A DNA stretch of 64,000 bases from the NCBI GenBank assembly GCA_025765615.1, contig JAIVFJ010000239.1, positions 27,007 to 91,006 of the forward strand, written 5' to 3'. The position numbers were made by a program, and so were the translations under genes. Positions 33,793-45,034 of the stretch are shown here, one piece after another (the stretch's first letter is position 1; each line of letters begins with the position of its first letter). The notes beneath the pieces were generated by a model. The model was not told the origin of the DNA. It worked only from the letters and a program-made list of their open reading frames with translations, and ran no database searches. Origin of the DNA: Zopfochytrium polystomum (taxonomy: Eukaryota; Chytridiomycota; Chytridiomycetes; Chytridiales; Chytridiaceae).

Positions 33793-36700
33793 TCATCCGT
33801 TCCCAGCGGTGCTCCCCCGCCGTCCCACCGGGAATCCGGCCGCGCTGCTTCGGCGGCTCAAGCTGCCGAGCGCGACCGGCGCAGCGAGCGCTCCCCCCGC
33901 GGCCGCGCCGTCGGCGGGATCGAGCTGCGGTGTGCCGGGTGGAGTCTGCGACGATACCATGAACCGCTCGGGGGAGCCTCTGCGGCTGCCGATGGGGTCC
34001 ACCGCGACGCCGCCGCCGACGCCGTAGTCGACGGCAGCTGCGCCTTCGGCGACAGTGCCCGCCTCCGCGGCGAGCGCTGCGTCACCGGCGGTGGCGGTTG
34101 GGCGGGGGTGAGGTTGCGAGGACGGTGCCGCTGCGGTGCGGGTGCGTGGCGGCGCCGGCAGCTGCGAAGGCGGCGGCGCTCCAGTCACGGCCGGGGCAGA
34201 TTGCGTTCTTCCAAGGGAGGACTGGGACGGCACCGCAGGGAGAGCGGTTGTCGCCGCCGGGGTTATTCCCGCGCCGAAGGGGACGGCGCCGCCCAGGACG
34301 TTGCCGCCATCAACCGGGGTAGCCGGAACCTGCTGCTCCGGTCTGACCCGGTCCGCACCGGGGGCAACGCCGACTACGATTGCGCCGATTTCCGCGTTGA
34401 GGCCGACCGCGCCGTCGCCGCTGCCCGCGTCGCCGTCCTTTTCCCCCGCGATTCTGGCGACGCCGCCAACGGGAGCGTGGAAGTGCGCGGCCTGCGCGCG
34501 CCACCACGCGATGTTGGCCGGGGCTGCAACGGTGGGGTCTCCACCGCCGGTGGCTGCTGCTGCAGGATCAGGAGTGAGAATACGAAGGCAGGAACGCGGG
34601 ACAAGGCCTGTGCGGCCAGAGTTGAAGTTGAAACAGCGGACGAACGAGTTTGAGACCGACTCGGACTAAAATTGAAGAGGTGAAGCGAGGTAAGTTATTG
34701 AACACGATAAGGTGCATCAGAACAAATGCTTACGGGATCCGGCATCAGTCCAATACGATCTCCCACTCTCTGCGTTTATAAGAAAAGGCGTCACGATGCA
34801 TTAAAAATGGTCCCGACGATAAAAAGCGGCACTTACCAGCTCCATTTCATCCTTTCCAGCGGGAACATGAGGAGCAATAACAATAGCCTGCTCTCTTGGT
34901 CCACCAGCCCGTGCAAAATGTTGGTTCTCGTCACTTTCAACCGCCTCGTGCACGGATTCATCAACTGTGAGGGCCTCGGCGTAAGAAGGCAAATCCTGGC
35001 CAGGCGATTCCACTCGATGGGTGATCGTCCGCACGGGGGCGCGGAAACCGGCACCGGCCGGCGGGGGTGAGTCAGCTGTTGTTCGGACAGGCGGTGGGGA
35101 AGTGATTGGGACTGCTGGGTATGCGTCTCTTGCAGTGGCTGAGTTATTAACAGAGGGAAGTGTGGCGAAGCGTTTCGGGGATGCCGATGTGGAAGATGAG
35201 GATGCCCCATGTGGGGGAACGGGGCTACTCCGAGACCGACTACCGCTCGAGTGTGGCGTTGGCGATCCGGATGATGACGGGCGGAGTGTTCCATGAGAAG
35301 AACTTGACGAGGAGGTGGAGGCTGAGGATGTCGGGCGGGCAGAGGACGACGAAGAGGAGGGCATTGCAAGAATAACCTCCATTGCTGGGTCCGGCTTTGG
35401 CGCCGGCTGCGACGGAGGCATATCACGCATTTCGAGCTCGAACGAATCAAACGAATCAACAGAATCTGCTCGTGGTCCTCCTTTCCGTCTCCTTCGTATG
35501 GTTATGAGCATCACGGCGACCGCAGCAATGATGGCCGCAAGAATGACAGCAGGAATTGTGCCCATCGCCCAAGTCGGAAGTGATGTATTCACTGACTGAG
35601 AAACGGGGGGATCTGTGATGCGATGAGCTTCTCTGGTGGGTCCAACCAAAAATACAAGCAAACGTACTGGTGTAGTTCAGCCTCGAGTAGAGTGTCGGGA
35701 GTGCTGGCACCATCTGCCAGGAACTGTTTCGAGGAAAGAATCTCAGTAGCCCACCAATCTTTGCTGAGCTCGTATACTGCAGCAGTTGAATTTAGCGTTG
35801 CTCACGAAATGCAAAAGCACTTACTGGTAAGAATATGAGCAGAGTGCCATTAGAGTCCGCATTTGCACCATGCCAATCCATCAGAACCTCAGGATATTCC
35901 AAGTCTTCCCCAGACCATTTTGGCGTCACATTTGTCCAGTTCCACGCGCCAACAGTAGAGGCATCTAGTTTCCACAACTGACTGTTCGCACTTCCGTCGA
36001 AAGATCCTCCAAAATAGTAGGCCACTCCGGTCCCCGCAACAAAACCGAACCGGGCAGGCTGAAGACTTTCGTTCCAGCCGGGTCCATATTCCAGCTGTAG
36101 TGCTTCCGAACTTTTGGGCAAGGACGTGGTCGTGGCCGTCGCAGGATCGGAAGATGCTGTCAGGCTGACGCTGTCCCAGGTCTCATTCGCTGGCGGAGAG
36201 TACGGCTGAAAGGTCACATCCGCAAGGTTGTAATCTGTTCCGTTAATTCCAACGAACAGATCTTCGACGGCTACTCGGGAAAGTGCCAGCGAAGTCGAAG
36301 TGGACGAGGATCGAATGCCGCCATAGATGAACATGACCTGGCTTGAGCCAGATCTAAGCATCACTGACCTCGCCTGCGATCTAGGAACAAGAAGTGAGGT
36401 AATATCGGTCCCGTTTCTGTTGTTGAGCTTCGAAGATGTCACCGATCGGAGAGAGTGGGAGGTCGGGTCGAATTCTAGCGCGATTCTGTCGTTGAGGATG
36501 GAGAATTGCGAATTCTGCCCACCGTACACGAACATGAAGCCGCTTCCGACAAATTGTGCAACGTGGTTATAGCGTTGAACCAGAGTCGTCTGCTGCGGAG
36601 TGTCAGACTGCCAGGTACCTTTTTCCAGATCGAGTCTCCAAATCACCGAGTTGAAAGCAACTGGGGAACACGTTTTTAACGTAAGGAAACGCAACAACAG

Positions 36701-37394
36701 AACTTTACCTTGGTCCTGGGAAGCACCCGATGGAATCGAGCTCACTCCGCCAACGATGCTGCATTGGGTGTATTGAGTGATTGAGTGACAAGAAGATGGA
36801 TCGATGATAAACTTACAAGATGGTGTTTCCAGCCAGCGATGCGGTGTGGCCGCAGAGGCCGGTCGGCATCGCAAGATCCTCCCGGAACTGCCATCGATCC
36901 AGATCAATGTAATAGGAAACAACCAGGTTATCACACACTGACGGGGTCGCAGAGGTCGATCGGGTTGGCGTCGGCGTACTTGTTGTCGTTGTCGCAGTCG
37001 AATTGGATGTGGTGGAGTTGGCGGTGTCGTAGTAGAGAAACTGACCCCCGAAGAAGAAGACGACATTGTTGTTCACGGTCACCGAGGCTGACATGAGCGG
37101 AAGGGCGGGGGGCGAGCCAGTGACATAGTGCGTTGGGGTTGGGGCGAGCGAGATGGACGAGAACGAAGCGGTCGTGGCCGTTGTTGCTGCTGGGGCTGTT
37201 CCTGGCGCTGAGGTTAGAGTGCCTGCTGACGTTGGCGCCGCCCCGTCCTGAGACCACGACGCCGACGACAGTCCCGAGGACGGCGAGGATGAGGGCGAGG
37301 GAGGGTCGGGGGGCGAGGACGTGGGCTCCGCCGACCCCGCCGACGCCGCCGCGTCGGACGAAGAAGGCCCTGCGTCGCCCGACGTCGACGCCAT
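33793..37394 (-). CDS. Kelch-repeat, single-pass membrane protein with cytoplasmic SH3 domain
   Basis: Exons join in phase from MASTSGDAG to a Gly-Gly-Arg-Arg tail. The first part is Ser/Thr/Pro-rich. A kelch propeller follows, with FFFGGQFLYYD, GLCGHTASLAGNTIFIVGG, RYNHVAQFVGSGFMFVYGG, ARSVMLRSGSSQVMFIYGG and ARFGFVAGTGVAYYFGG, and many N-glycosylation sequons. A membrane span (IPAVILAAIIAAVAVMLITI) is followed by RRRRK, so the propeller is outside. The inner part is Ser/Pro-rich. Exons 34835 and down, 34734-34769 (36 nt) and 33793-34665 then build an SH3 fold: EQAIVIAPHVPAGKDEMEL, RVGDRIGLMPDP, FNFNSGRTGLVPRSCL. A 250-residue disordered tail follows. The paired Trp of most SH3 domains is missing. 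No clear signal peptide was found, so the true 5' end may be upstream. The role is probably cell-surface sensing or adhesion (inference). Confidence 0.82.
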
Positions 37395-39026
37395 TCCCGC
37401 GTCTCGTCCGATGCTTTTTGATGATATTTGTGGCTTGGTGGCTTGTCTTTCCCACAAAGCAAACAGGCAGACAGAGAAGACGGACAGGGGCTCTTCGATA
37501 ACGTCAGCAGGTGGGTGCTTGCTTCCCTTGTCACCATTGTTTGCGTGTGCGTGTGCGTGTGCTGTGTGCGTGACAGCCACCCCGCCAAGACCAGAAACCG
37601 CCTGCCAAGAAACCCAACATATGACTTGCGCAAAGTGTTGCCTTGGCTCCGCTAAAACTGGAACTGGCTCAGGAGGCTCGTTCTTGGTGCGGCGGCCTTG
37701 CGCGAGTGGTGGAGTCGGGCCGAAATGGTTGGTTGTGTAAGAGACGAAAGCCGCCTGGCGAAGAAAGGAGAAGCTGGGTTGGAACCATTGATCGGGCAGC
37801 CGCGGAGAAAACTGGGCAGAATTATGCCAGAGTCTGCCTTCGCAGGGTCTCTTGAGGGTTATCGCAGTCCCGCGACCAACCAATGGGTGCCCAAGTGCTA
37901 CCAATGTGCTCGACCAAACGGAGAGAATGACGGTGGGGCGACAACGGCGACCATCCGTGACTGGCTTGAGCGACACACAGAGTGCAAGACTTTGCTCTTC
38001 GGAATGCTCTTTATTCCCTTTTTGGGCGGATATCTTATCTTCGCGCTCTTATGCAGCGGCCCAAATCTTGGCTTGGAGTAGTGAGTCACCGACGCGCTCA
38101 CTCCCAACGCGAGCCACCGGCAATACCTTGCTAAAGTCCGCCGATAATTGGGCTCGTTGGTGGCGGAATAATTATGTCAAACTCCAATGGTGGACTTGGT
38201 TTTTCATCGAGGGGTTTTGATATTTTTTTGGCTCTGGCGGATGGGGGGGCTGTGTGTGTGGGGACAAGAAGTCACTTCGCCACCCGATGCTGCCAATCAA
38301 TTTCGCGGTGCCCAGGCACAGGTTCATTGCCAAAAGGAGAGACAAGCCACCACAACCCACAACCCACAACCGCCAAAGACGCATAAGATCCCAATAAAAA
38401 CGAGCGAACGCATTGAACCGAATTTGGTGATGACATCACCCCCGCTGGTGAGTAATCTGGTGCTCGTTGTGAATTTGAAACTCCAATTCCCCACGAACAA
38501 CGAAAAACAAGAAGAAGAAAAAAGCCAAAAAAAAAACAAAAAAAAAACAACAAACAAAGAAGCAATCGATCGACTCGAACCTTCCTTGCGATTTGTTGTT
38601 GAAGGGGAAAGAGAAGAAGAGCAAAACATCCACCCCCCGCCTGGAGGCATTGTCCCGCCACCAAGAAAACAAAAAGTGAGAGAAAGAGAGAGAGAGAGAG
38701 AGATAGTATAGAGAGAGAGAGAGAGAGAGAGACAGAGAGGGAGAGGAGAGAGGGAAACGGACGGAGACAGACGCAGCGAGGGAAAGAAAGGAGAGATTTT
38801 CAAGATTTATAATGATAATAAACGAGGAAAGAGGCGAAAAGGCCCAAATTTTGTATTTTGTATAATCAAACTATAAAAATAAAAAGTAGTGGGACTGGTC
38901 GCAATACTGAAACCTGTACACGGTATTAATATAAAGAATAAAATTTGCCCGTTTCTGCAGCACCGCCACCCCCGCCCAACTCACTCGTTCTGATCGAACA
39001 CATTCATTCTCATTCCTCCTCTTCCG
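37395..39026. other. Intergenic region, promoters of two divergent genes
   Basis: No supported gene in 1.6 kb. A purine-rich GA tract lies at 38680-38755, and A-rich sequence at 38505-38560 and 38810-38890. The frames open here are low-complexity. Confidence 0.4.
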
Positions 39027-41327
39027 ATGCCGTCCGCTCCCGCCTCCTCTTCGCACTCCGCGAAAAAACTTCCACCTCCCGCCCGCCAACAACAGCATTC
39101 AGCCGCACCCCCGATGCTGAATAAAACCTCCTTCTCCTCGTCCCTCCCAACACGCAACAACCGTCGGCACTCGCCACCTTCCTCCTCCTCCTCCCCTCCA
39201 CCCGCCGACGCCGCCACCACCACCACCATGCCTCGAGCAAAGTCGAGCTCCTCTCGGACCTCCCCTTCCGGCCATGGCTCCACCTCGATCAGTCGTTCAC
39301 CATCACCTTCGTCCGGTATAGTGAGGAAGAGGCGCCACAACTTCAAGCTGGCAGTGGTGCGTTCCGTTCTCCTCCCCCCACCCTTTGTTCTACTTTTCCC
39401 GCCCGATGCTCAACATTGCCTCATCTCACACAGGAACTTCGTGATTATTTTGAGGAACCGTATGGCGAATTCCTGGATACCCTGCTATCAAACCCGCTCC
39501 TCTCTGCCTCTCCAAATCGCTATAAAATCGAGCTTCACAAGCGCACGGCGGAACAGATCGCTCCGCGGGGATTCGGGTGGGTCCTGTGGATTTCGACTGA
39601 AACACGGCAGGAGTTCTTGGCCCAAAAGGATCGCTTCTGCCCCAACCGAACCCACTCGGAGTTTGTCGTATTTCTCTTGCTGCTGAGCGGTAATTGGAAG
39701 GTGCCCTCGGCAGAAATGTCAGAGTCTGAGGAAGAAGCACACTCGCGCTCCTTGACGCCAAGTTCGGCGTCGCCCGCCTCTCCGGCAGGGTCGACTCCGC
39801 AGTTACGCCCTTCTTCCGAGATCAAGCAAGAAAACCTTGAGGAGTGCGATAGCGCAGCCACTTCTTCGTCCGACAGTGAGTTTAAATTTTAGCGATTTCT
39901 CATCTCCCCGTACAATTGCTGACCCAGCACCTTCAGTCGATGCTTTCGCTCCTGTGAAGGAGGAATCCCCAAAGGACGTCCAGTCCGAATCGCGTCTGTC
40001 CGATGACGAGAAGCTTCGGAAAATAGCAGCAGATCTGGGCATCGATCTTTCGGAAGTGCAAGCACAAGCCACTCCCCTTGCTCAACCTGTCGGATCGTTC
40101 GCGCTTCTTAACCAAGAGTGGGTGGATAAGTCACTTTCGAACGACCCCCGTATTTTGCAAGATATATTCGGCTCGTGGCCGGATTCTTCTCTTGACGTCG
40201 CGGCGATCGAGTGTCTATCAACGCCTGCGATTGGAACATCCGGTTCGATGTCAAGGCATTCCAGCTTCTCTCAAACGAAGGAAGAAGCAGACGGAACTCG
40301 GAACTACGTAAGCCCTCACCACCCATCAAGTCCTGCTGCCGCCAGCCCACCTCGCTTCCAAGTTCCTCTGAATGACATGCTCCATTTCACGCCCTACGAC
40401 GCCCTTCTCGCTCAAAAGCGCAACTTTTCACTCGCTACGATGGATTGGCTACAAGGCATCGCGAGTGAATTCCCGGTCGAACTGGAGGACGGCGGGCTGG
40501 AGGGTGGGCTGGAGGACAACAACGACGACGACGACGCGTCGACTGTTTGCTACGACGCGCAACTGTCAGACGCGCCGACTGGTTGGACGGAGAGCAGCGG
40601 GAGGAGACGCCCATCGTACTCGTATGTAAGCGCAAAATCTGCCGACAGCAACATCGCCCAGCCCCCCACCTTCCCGGTTATTCTGTCGAGCGAATCCACT
40701 ACTCGGCCTTCAATCGCAGTCTCCCCGTCAGTGTCATCCATCTACTCTGCATCACTCTTCTCGAGTCCGCAAGTGCCTACTCCAGTACCGTCGTTTTCGG
40801 ATCTCCCATTCGCCTGTCAGCCCGTATCCGAAAGTGACTTTCCGCTCTCCGATCTACTGAACAGCTTTTCGACATCGTCGATTTCCGCCGAGTCTGGTCT
40901 CGTCCTCTTTCCACCCACCCCGCCCACTCCAATCTGCAACAACTCCCACTTGAGTGGGACTTCTCTTCAGCATCCCCTGTTTGCCGTTGCTGCAGAATCG
41001 GATAGTGCTCCAGCTGCTTCGCAGGGTGAGATGACTGACGATGGCCTTATTAGCGCGAAAGACTGGTCCGCTTGGATGGAGATGAGGGGAAACAGCGAGT
41101 TCAAGCCACAGAGGACACCCGATTGGGACGTGGCGACATCGTCCTCGGCGCTGAACACTCTCCAGGCCCACCGCCAACAGCCGCTGAATCATACTGGCGG
41201 GAGCAACAGTGGAAGGCTGAGCCGTCGGAGCTCGTTGCAGCCATACCACCTTTCAAGCTCGCTGGTGGCTCAGCGGAGAGAGTCGAACGCCGCACTGCAT
41301 GGCCCTTTCCCGGCAAGGCCTTCGTGA
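39027..41327 (+). CDS. Unrecognised Ser/Pro-rich protein with one folded N-terminal domain
   Basis: Three exons (39027-39353, 39434-39875, 39928-41327) give 722 residues with consistent phases. The first 100 residues are Ser/Pro/Lys-rich. The second exon opens with what looks like the only folded domain: ELRDYFEEPYGEFLDTLLSN, SPNRYKIELHKRTAEQIAPR and GFGWVLWISTETRQEFLAQ, ending near FVVFLLLLSGNW. The rest is low-complexity with acidic patches, a DNNDDDDAS stretch and several SP/TP sites, as in transcription or signalling regulators. The first donor is GTGGTG, which is unusual. I do not know the family; nuclear localisation is only suggested by the KRRH cluster. Confidence 0.75.
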
Positions 41328-42079
41328 CGATTGAAGCGCTCTGAACAACGAAGAAATCGCGATGAGGGACCGAGCAGAACGTGAATCCCCCATGTTATCA
41401 TTTCTCCCATTTTCCCCACGTCTCTCCAGCCAGTCCCACCCTCATCTGGATTATCGCTACCATCACCCGCTCCTCTTTCCCACTGTCACTGTTAAAAAGA
41501 AGAAAAAGAAAAAGGCGCACAACCTCTTCCATCCGATGAACCGTCCGCTACCTCCTCTGATATTGAACATTTCGCATTCTTTATTTTGGCCGCTCTTTGT
41601 TCCTTACCCTGTGAGTATGATAATTCTTTCGCCAATCCGTCTGTTTATGGTCAACATCCCTCTCCCGTTCTCATTTTCCATCGTCTCATTTCCCACTCCT
41701 CATCTTCCTCTTCCACCCCTCTCGATTCCCCCTCCCTTTGAGTTTCTGTCGCCCTTATTCTTATATTCGGTTCCCTTTATTCCCCCTCCGCTCTTATACG
41801 TTGTCCTGTTCAACACCTCTAGCTGTATTATGATGAAGGTGCTCCAAATGAAAAAAAAAAAAAGCTTGGCGAGAGAATCAATGACGCGCCCAAATTCTGT
41901 GCATGTTGGCCGGGAGCGGCGAAGCTTTCGGCTTGGAACAGAGACGGACCGGGGCTGCTGAGAGGCTTGTGCAAGTGCAGGCCCATATGAATTGCAGTGA
42001 TAATAACGACTCCGTAGTTTCACAAGTCTTACAAAAAAAAAATAAAAATAAATAAAAAGTAAAAACCCATAGCACTCAA
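41328..42079. other. Convergent 3' flank region
   Basis: T/C-rich sequence on the plus strand between two convergent genes. Two A-rich runs lie near 41850-41862 and 42031-42064. No gene is seen. Confidence 0.4.
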
Positions 42080-44472
42080 CTACGCATTCTTCTGCGGCTG
42101 TTTCCCAGAGTTGAGAAACATTCCAAAGACGGCGGCTTCGTCAACTTCAACGCCTTCATCGTCGCTGTCCGTGTCCGTCCCAGACTTTGCCTCTCGATCC
42201 CGCAGCACGGCCTTGTACGTTTCCAGCGACATCCGCCCGCGCTTCCCTTTCTGCCTCGCAGCCTCTCGCTCATGGTGCGGATTCGAATCGCGCCCGTCCG
42301 CAAGCGCTGGCGGCGGCGCGCCCGTCGCGGAGCGCTTCGAATCGCTGGATGGGTTCTTGGTGGTGGGGCTCGGGTTGTTGGATTGCGGGTCGACGACGCC
42401 GCCGCCGGGGAGGATCAGCTCTGCGCCGGTCGCCGGGTTGAACCCGAGTTTCCGTTGGGCGTCGACGGGGAATACGGAGGAGGCGGGTTTGAGGTCTTTG
42501 GGGGGCATGTAAATGGTAAGAAGATGTAATCGGGGTGTTAAAGATTGTTGACACAAAACAAAAAAGAAAAAAAAAAACGATGGATCCTCGTGGTTTGTGC
42601 TTGGATAAACAAAGACCCCACCTAGTTGAATCCCTCGAGCCGCGCGAAGACACCGGGCGCCGCGGCTTGTGTCGTGCTTCAATGCTTCCAATCTGCGTCC
42701 GGAAGTTATTGGAATGCATCCAACTAGCATACTAAACTTACAAGTCTTTACTCAGCGGGGCCAGCTCGGTCCGCTTTCCCGCTTTGAATATGGACGTCTT
42801 CTCCTCGTCGACAGCAACGGTCATTCCAGACTCCAGTGTGTAAACCCCGCTTCTCCTTTCTTTCTCTTTTTTTAATGGGTTTCCCCTTCGATCGGTGGCA
42901 GCGATCAGAGAGTTCCTTGGATGGAGGGTTTTAATGAAGTATTGAAAACAAAAAGCAAACCAATTTTTTACCCTGTGGCCAGCTCTTGACGCTTTACTTT
43001 TGCGCGTTTCAACATCCCGACTGCGTGTGTGGGGCAAAATTCACCTGAACGTCTTTCAACGCATGAGGGGAGTAAGTCACCCTGTAATAGACGAAAGTGG
43101 GCTGTTACACTTTAAGCAACTCACCTATCAATGACGAACGGGCAGTCTTTATTATCCCGCGTTGTTGCTTTGCAACGCGCAAAGTCTAGCGACGTTCCAA
43201 GTTTCAGAAGCTTGTCGGGATCGTCCAGCTCAATGCCAACAATACCGTATTTCTGCAAGAAAAAAAAAGAACCCCCCGCTAGTTGGCCCGCGAACGACAG
43301 GGAAAGCAGGACCCCTCCCCCCCTAATACCTCAGACGACGGCATGACCCGCGGGTTCAAGATGGCGTACACGCCCCCGACCGTCTCTTTCCAATGCCTTT
43401 CAAACGAATCGCCAAACAGCAACATGTTGACCGCGTTGCCCTGCAAATCGCAGAGTTTCATGACGCAGTACTTTTTCGCGTTTGACGAGATTTTGGGAAG
43501 CGACTTGCTGGCGAGAACGCCGACGGTGACCCAGTCGCCAAAGTCCTCGCCGTCGTGGGACTTGAAGAGTGATACTTTTTGCAGCCGAATAAACTTTCTG
43601 TTTGTCAAGTATTGCTTCATCTGATCGTTTGAAATCCGTCGGTTCCTTGGCGCAAATCGTGAGTGAGTGGGGTGCACGCCTGCTTGGTGTTCGGGATGAC
43701 TTACTGCAAGCGGAGGCCGGAAAAGCACTCTGTATCATCGCTGAAAGGTTCTTCGCCACGTGGTTGGTCTCTCGGTTGTGCTGATCGAGGTGCTGCGCGT
43801 TCGAAAAACAGTCAACGGTAAGCTTTTTGAATGATGCCGACTCGTTTGCCTCAGTAAATTCACACCCGGAGCGTCCTGAAACGACTTGGATCGAGGTGCC
43901 TCGGCCAGCGCACACTCTGCGAGTGCCTCCCGTCGCGTCTTCAGAAACCGAGCGGCCAGATCTGCCTCCGCTTTTGGGTGCATTGGACTCTTTTGAGATG
44001 ACCGAGCTGTTTGACCGACGCGTGCGGTTTCCGCTCCGATGGATCCGGTTCTCGAGAGATCGCTGCGTCCCGAAAGTACCGGTCGGCTGTTCCCTTTCGC
44101 CGGCAAAAGGGACGCGGGCTGTCGTTGCTGGTTTATCACTGGAGCGCGAGAGGAACCGGCAGGCTGCACCCTCGTCTCGGGGTTGCTCCCGATCGACCTC
44201 GCTCTTTTTGGTTGAGGCGCCGCGTCGCTCGTCGGGCCCGATTCGTCCTCGTGATACTTCCCCTTCGCAGCAGTAGACGGCAAACCCAAGGCTCCTCGCG
44301 ACTTTTCGGACGATGTTGGAGCATCCAGTTCTCTTTCCATGGCGGTGATCTCGTCGAGAAGACGCTTTCTGCGGAGCCGCTCGGCCAGCTCTCGATGCCT
44401 CTGCTCGAGATCGTCAACTGGCGGAACGAAAAGGGTGTTCGAGTGAATAGATCGGTCAGAACAGCATGGGCG

Positions 44473-44521
<49 letters not shown>

Positions 44522-44613
44522 GATGCGAATCGTACTACGAAAGAAGCGAACACTGATGCCGGAAACTCGTCCGACGACGAGGGAAAACACTTACGGGAGG
44601 GCTCGTCCACCAT
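42080..44613 (-). CDS. MCM10: DNA replication initiation factor MCM10
   Basis: MCM10 binds the CMG helicase and single-stranded DNA and recruits polymerase alpha. The exons give an N-terminal coiled segment (LDDLEQRHRELAERLRRKRLL), a basic linker, then FSGLRLQNRRISNDQM and KFIRLQKVSL, and GDWVTVGVLASKSLP, CVMKLCDLQGNAVNMLLFG and RHWKETVGGVYAILNPRVM, the OB-fold. The zinc finger is complete: CKATTRDNKDC, then EFCPTH (C-x9-C...C-x2-H). The basic C-terminal part (GMLKRAKVKRQELATG) and an acidic tail follow. Intron 1 contains a long CA repeat. The acceptor before RRSGEFCPTH and the donor CTGA|GTAAAG near the 3' end were fixed by phase and family sequence. The start codon follows an AT-rich upstream stretch. 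Confidence 0.93.
44477..44519. repeat. (CA)n microsatellite in MCM10 intron 1
   Basis: About 21 CA units on the plus strand, inside the first intron, roughly 100-140 bp after the start codon. Confidence 0.9.
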
Positions 44614-44726
44614 AAATGCAAACAAAAGTGTCCGACACCAAAATGCCTTGTCACAATTGAACAATTTCTGTGGGAGGTTGGTATGAGGGGGGTGTCCGTT
44701 TAGCCTTACCCATATTATTGATATGG

Positions 44727-45034
44727 ATTCCATTACTCCTAGCCCCCATTCATTAAGTGCTGGATCTAGCCCCGGTTGTCTTTTGATGTTTCTTTCGAAA
44801 CTCCTTTCCCGCGCGAGAAGATGCCCTCGACGCCGAGTCCTGCTACTGCTGTGGGCTGCGGCTATCGAATGGCAGCGACTTAGTGTGAGCTTCCATGGTG
44901 ACAGTGGCCGCGGCGGCGGCAGCAGTTATGGGCGAAGGAGGCGGTGGGTGGTGGGGCAGCTGCTGCGGCCCGTGCTGGATAATTGGAACGGGGGTTAGAT
45001 CCAGCACTTAATGAATGGGAGCTAGGAATGAAAT
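44727..45034. mobile_element. MITE-like element with ~45 bp terminal inverted repeats
   Basis: 44727-44776 and 44988-45034 are inverted copies. An identical 24 bp core includes CATTCATTAAGTGCTGGATC, and a few mismatches and a small gap lie toward the outer ends. The interior (about 210 bp) is G-rich and encodes nothing. Size and structure fit a non-autonomous DNA transposon. Flanking sequence is TATTGAT on the left and TATTAAT on the right, so a target duplication is not certain. It lies about 110 bp upstream of the MCM10 start. Confidence 0.7.

Noticed and set aside
33733..34653. Long plus-strand open frame of 306 codons
   Set aside because: It is antisense to the last exon of the kelch-TM-SH3 gene, whose minus frame is in phase with two upstream exons and continues an SH3 domain. 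The plus reading has no family or splice support.
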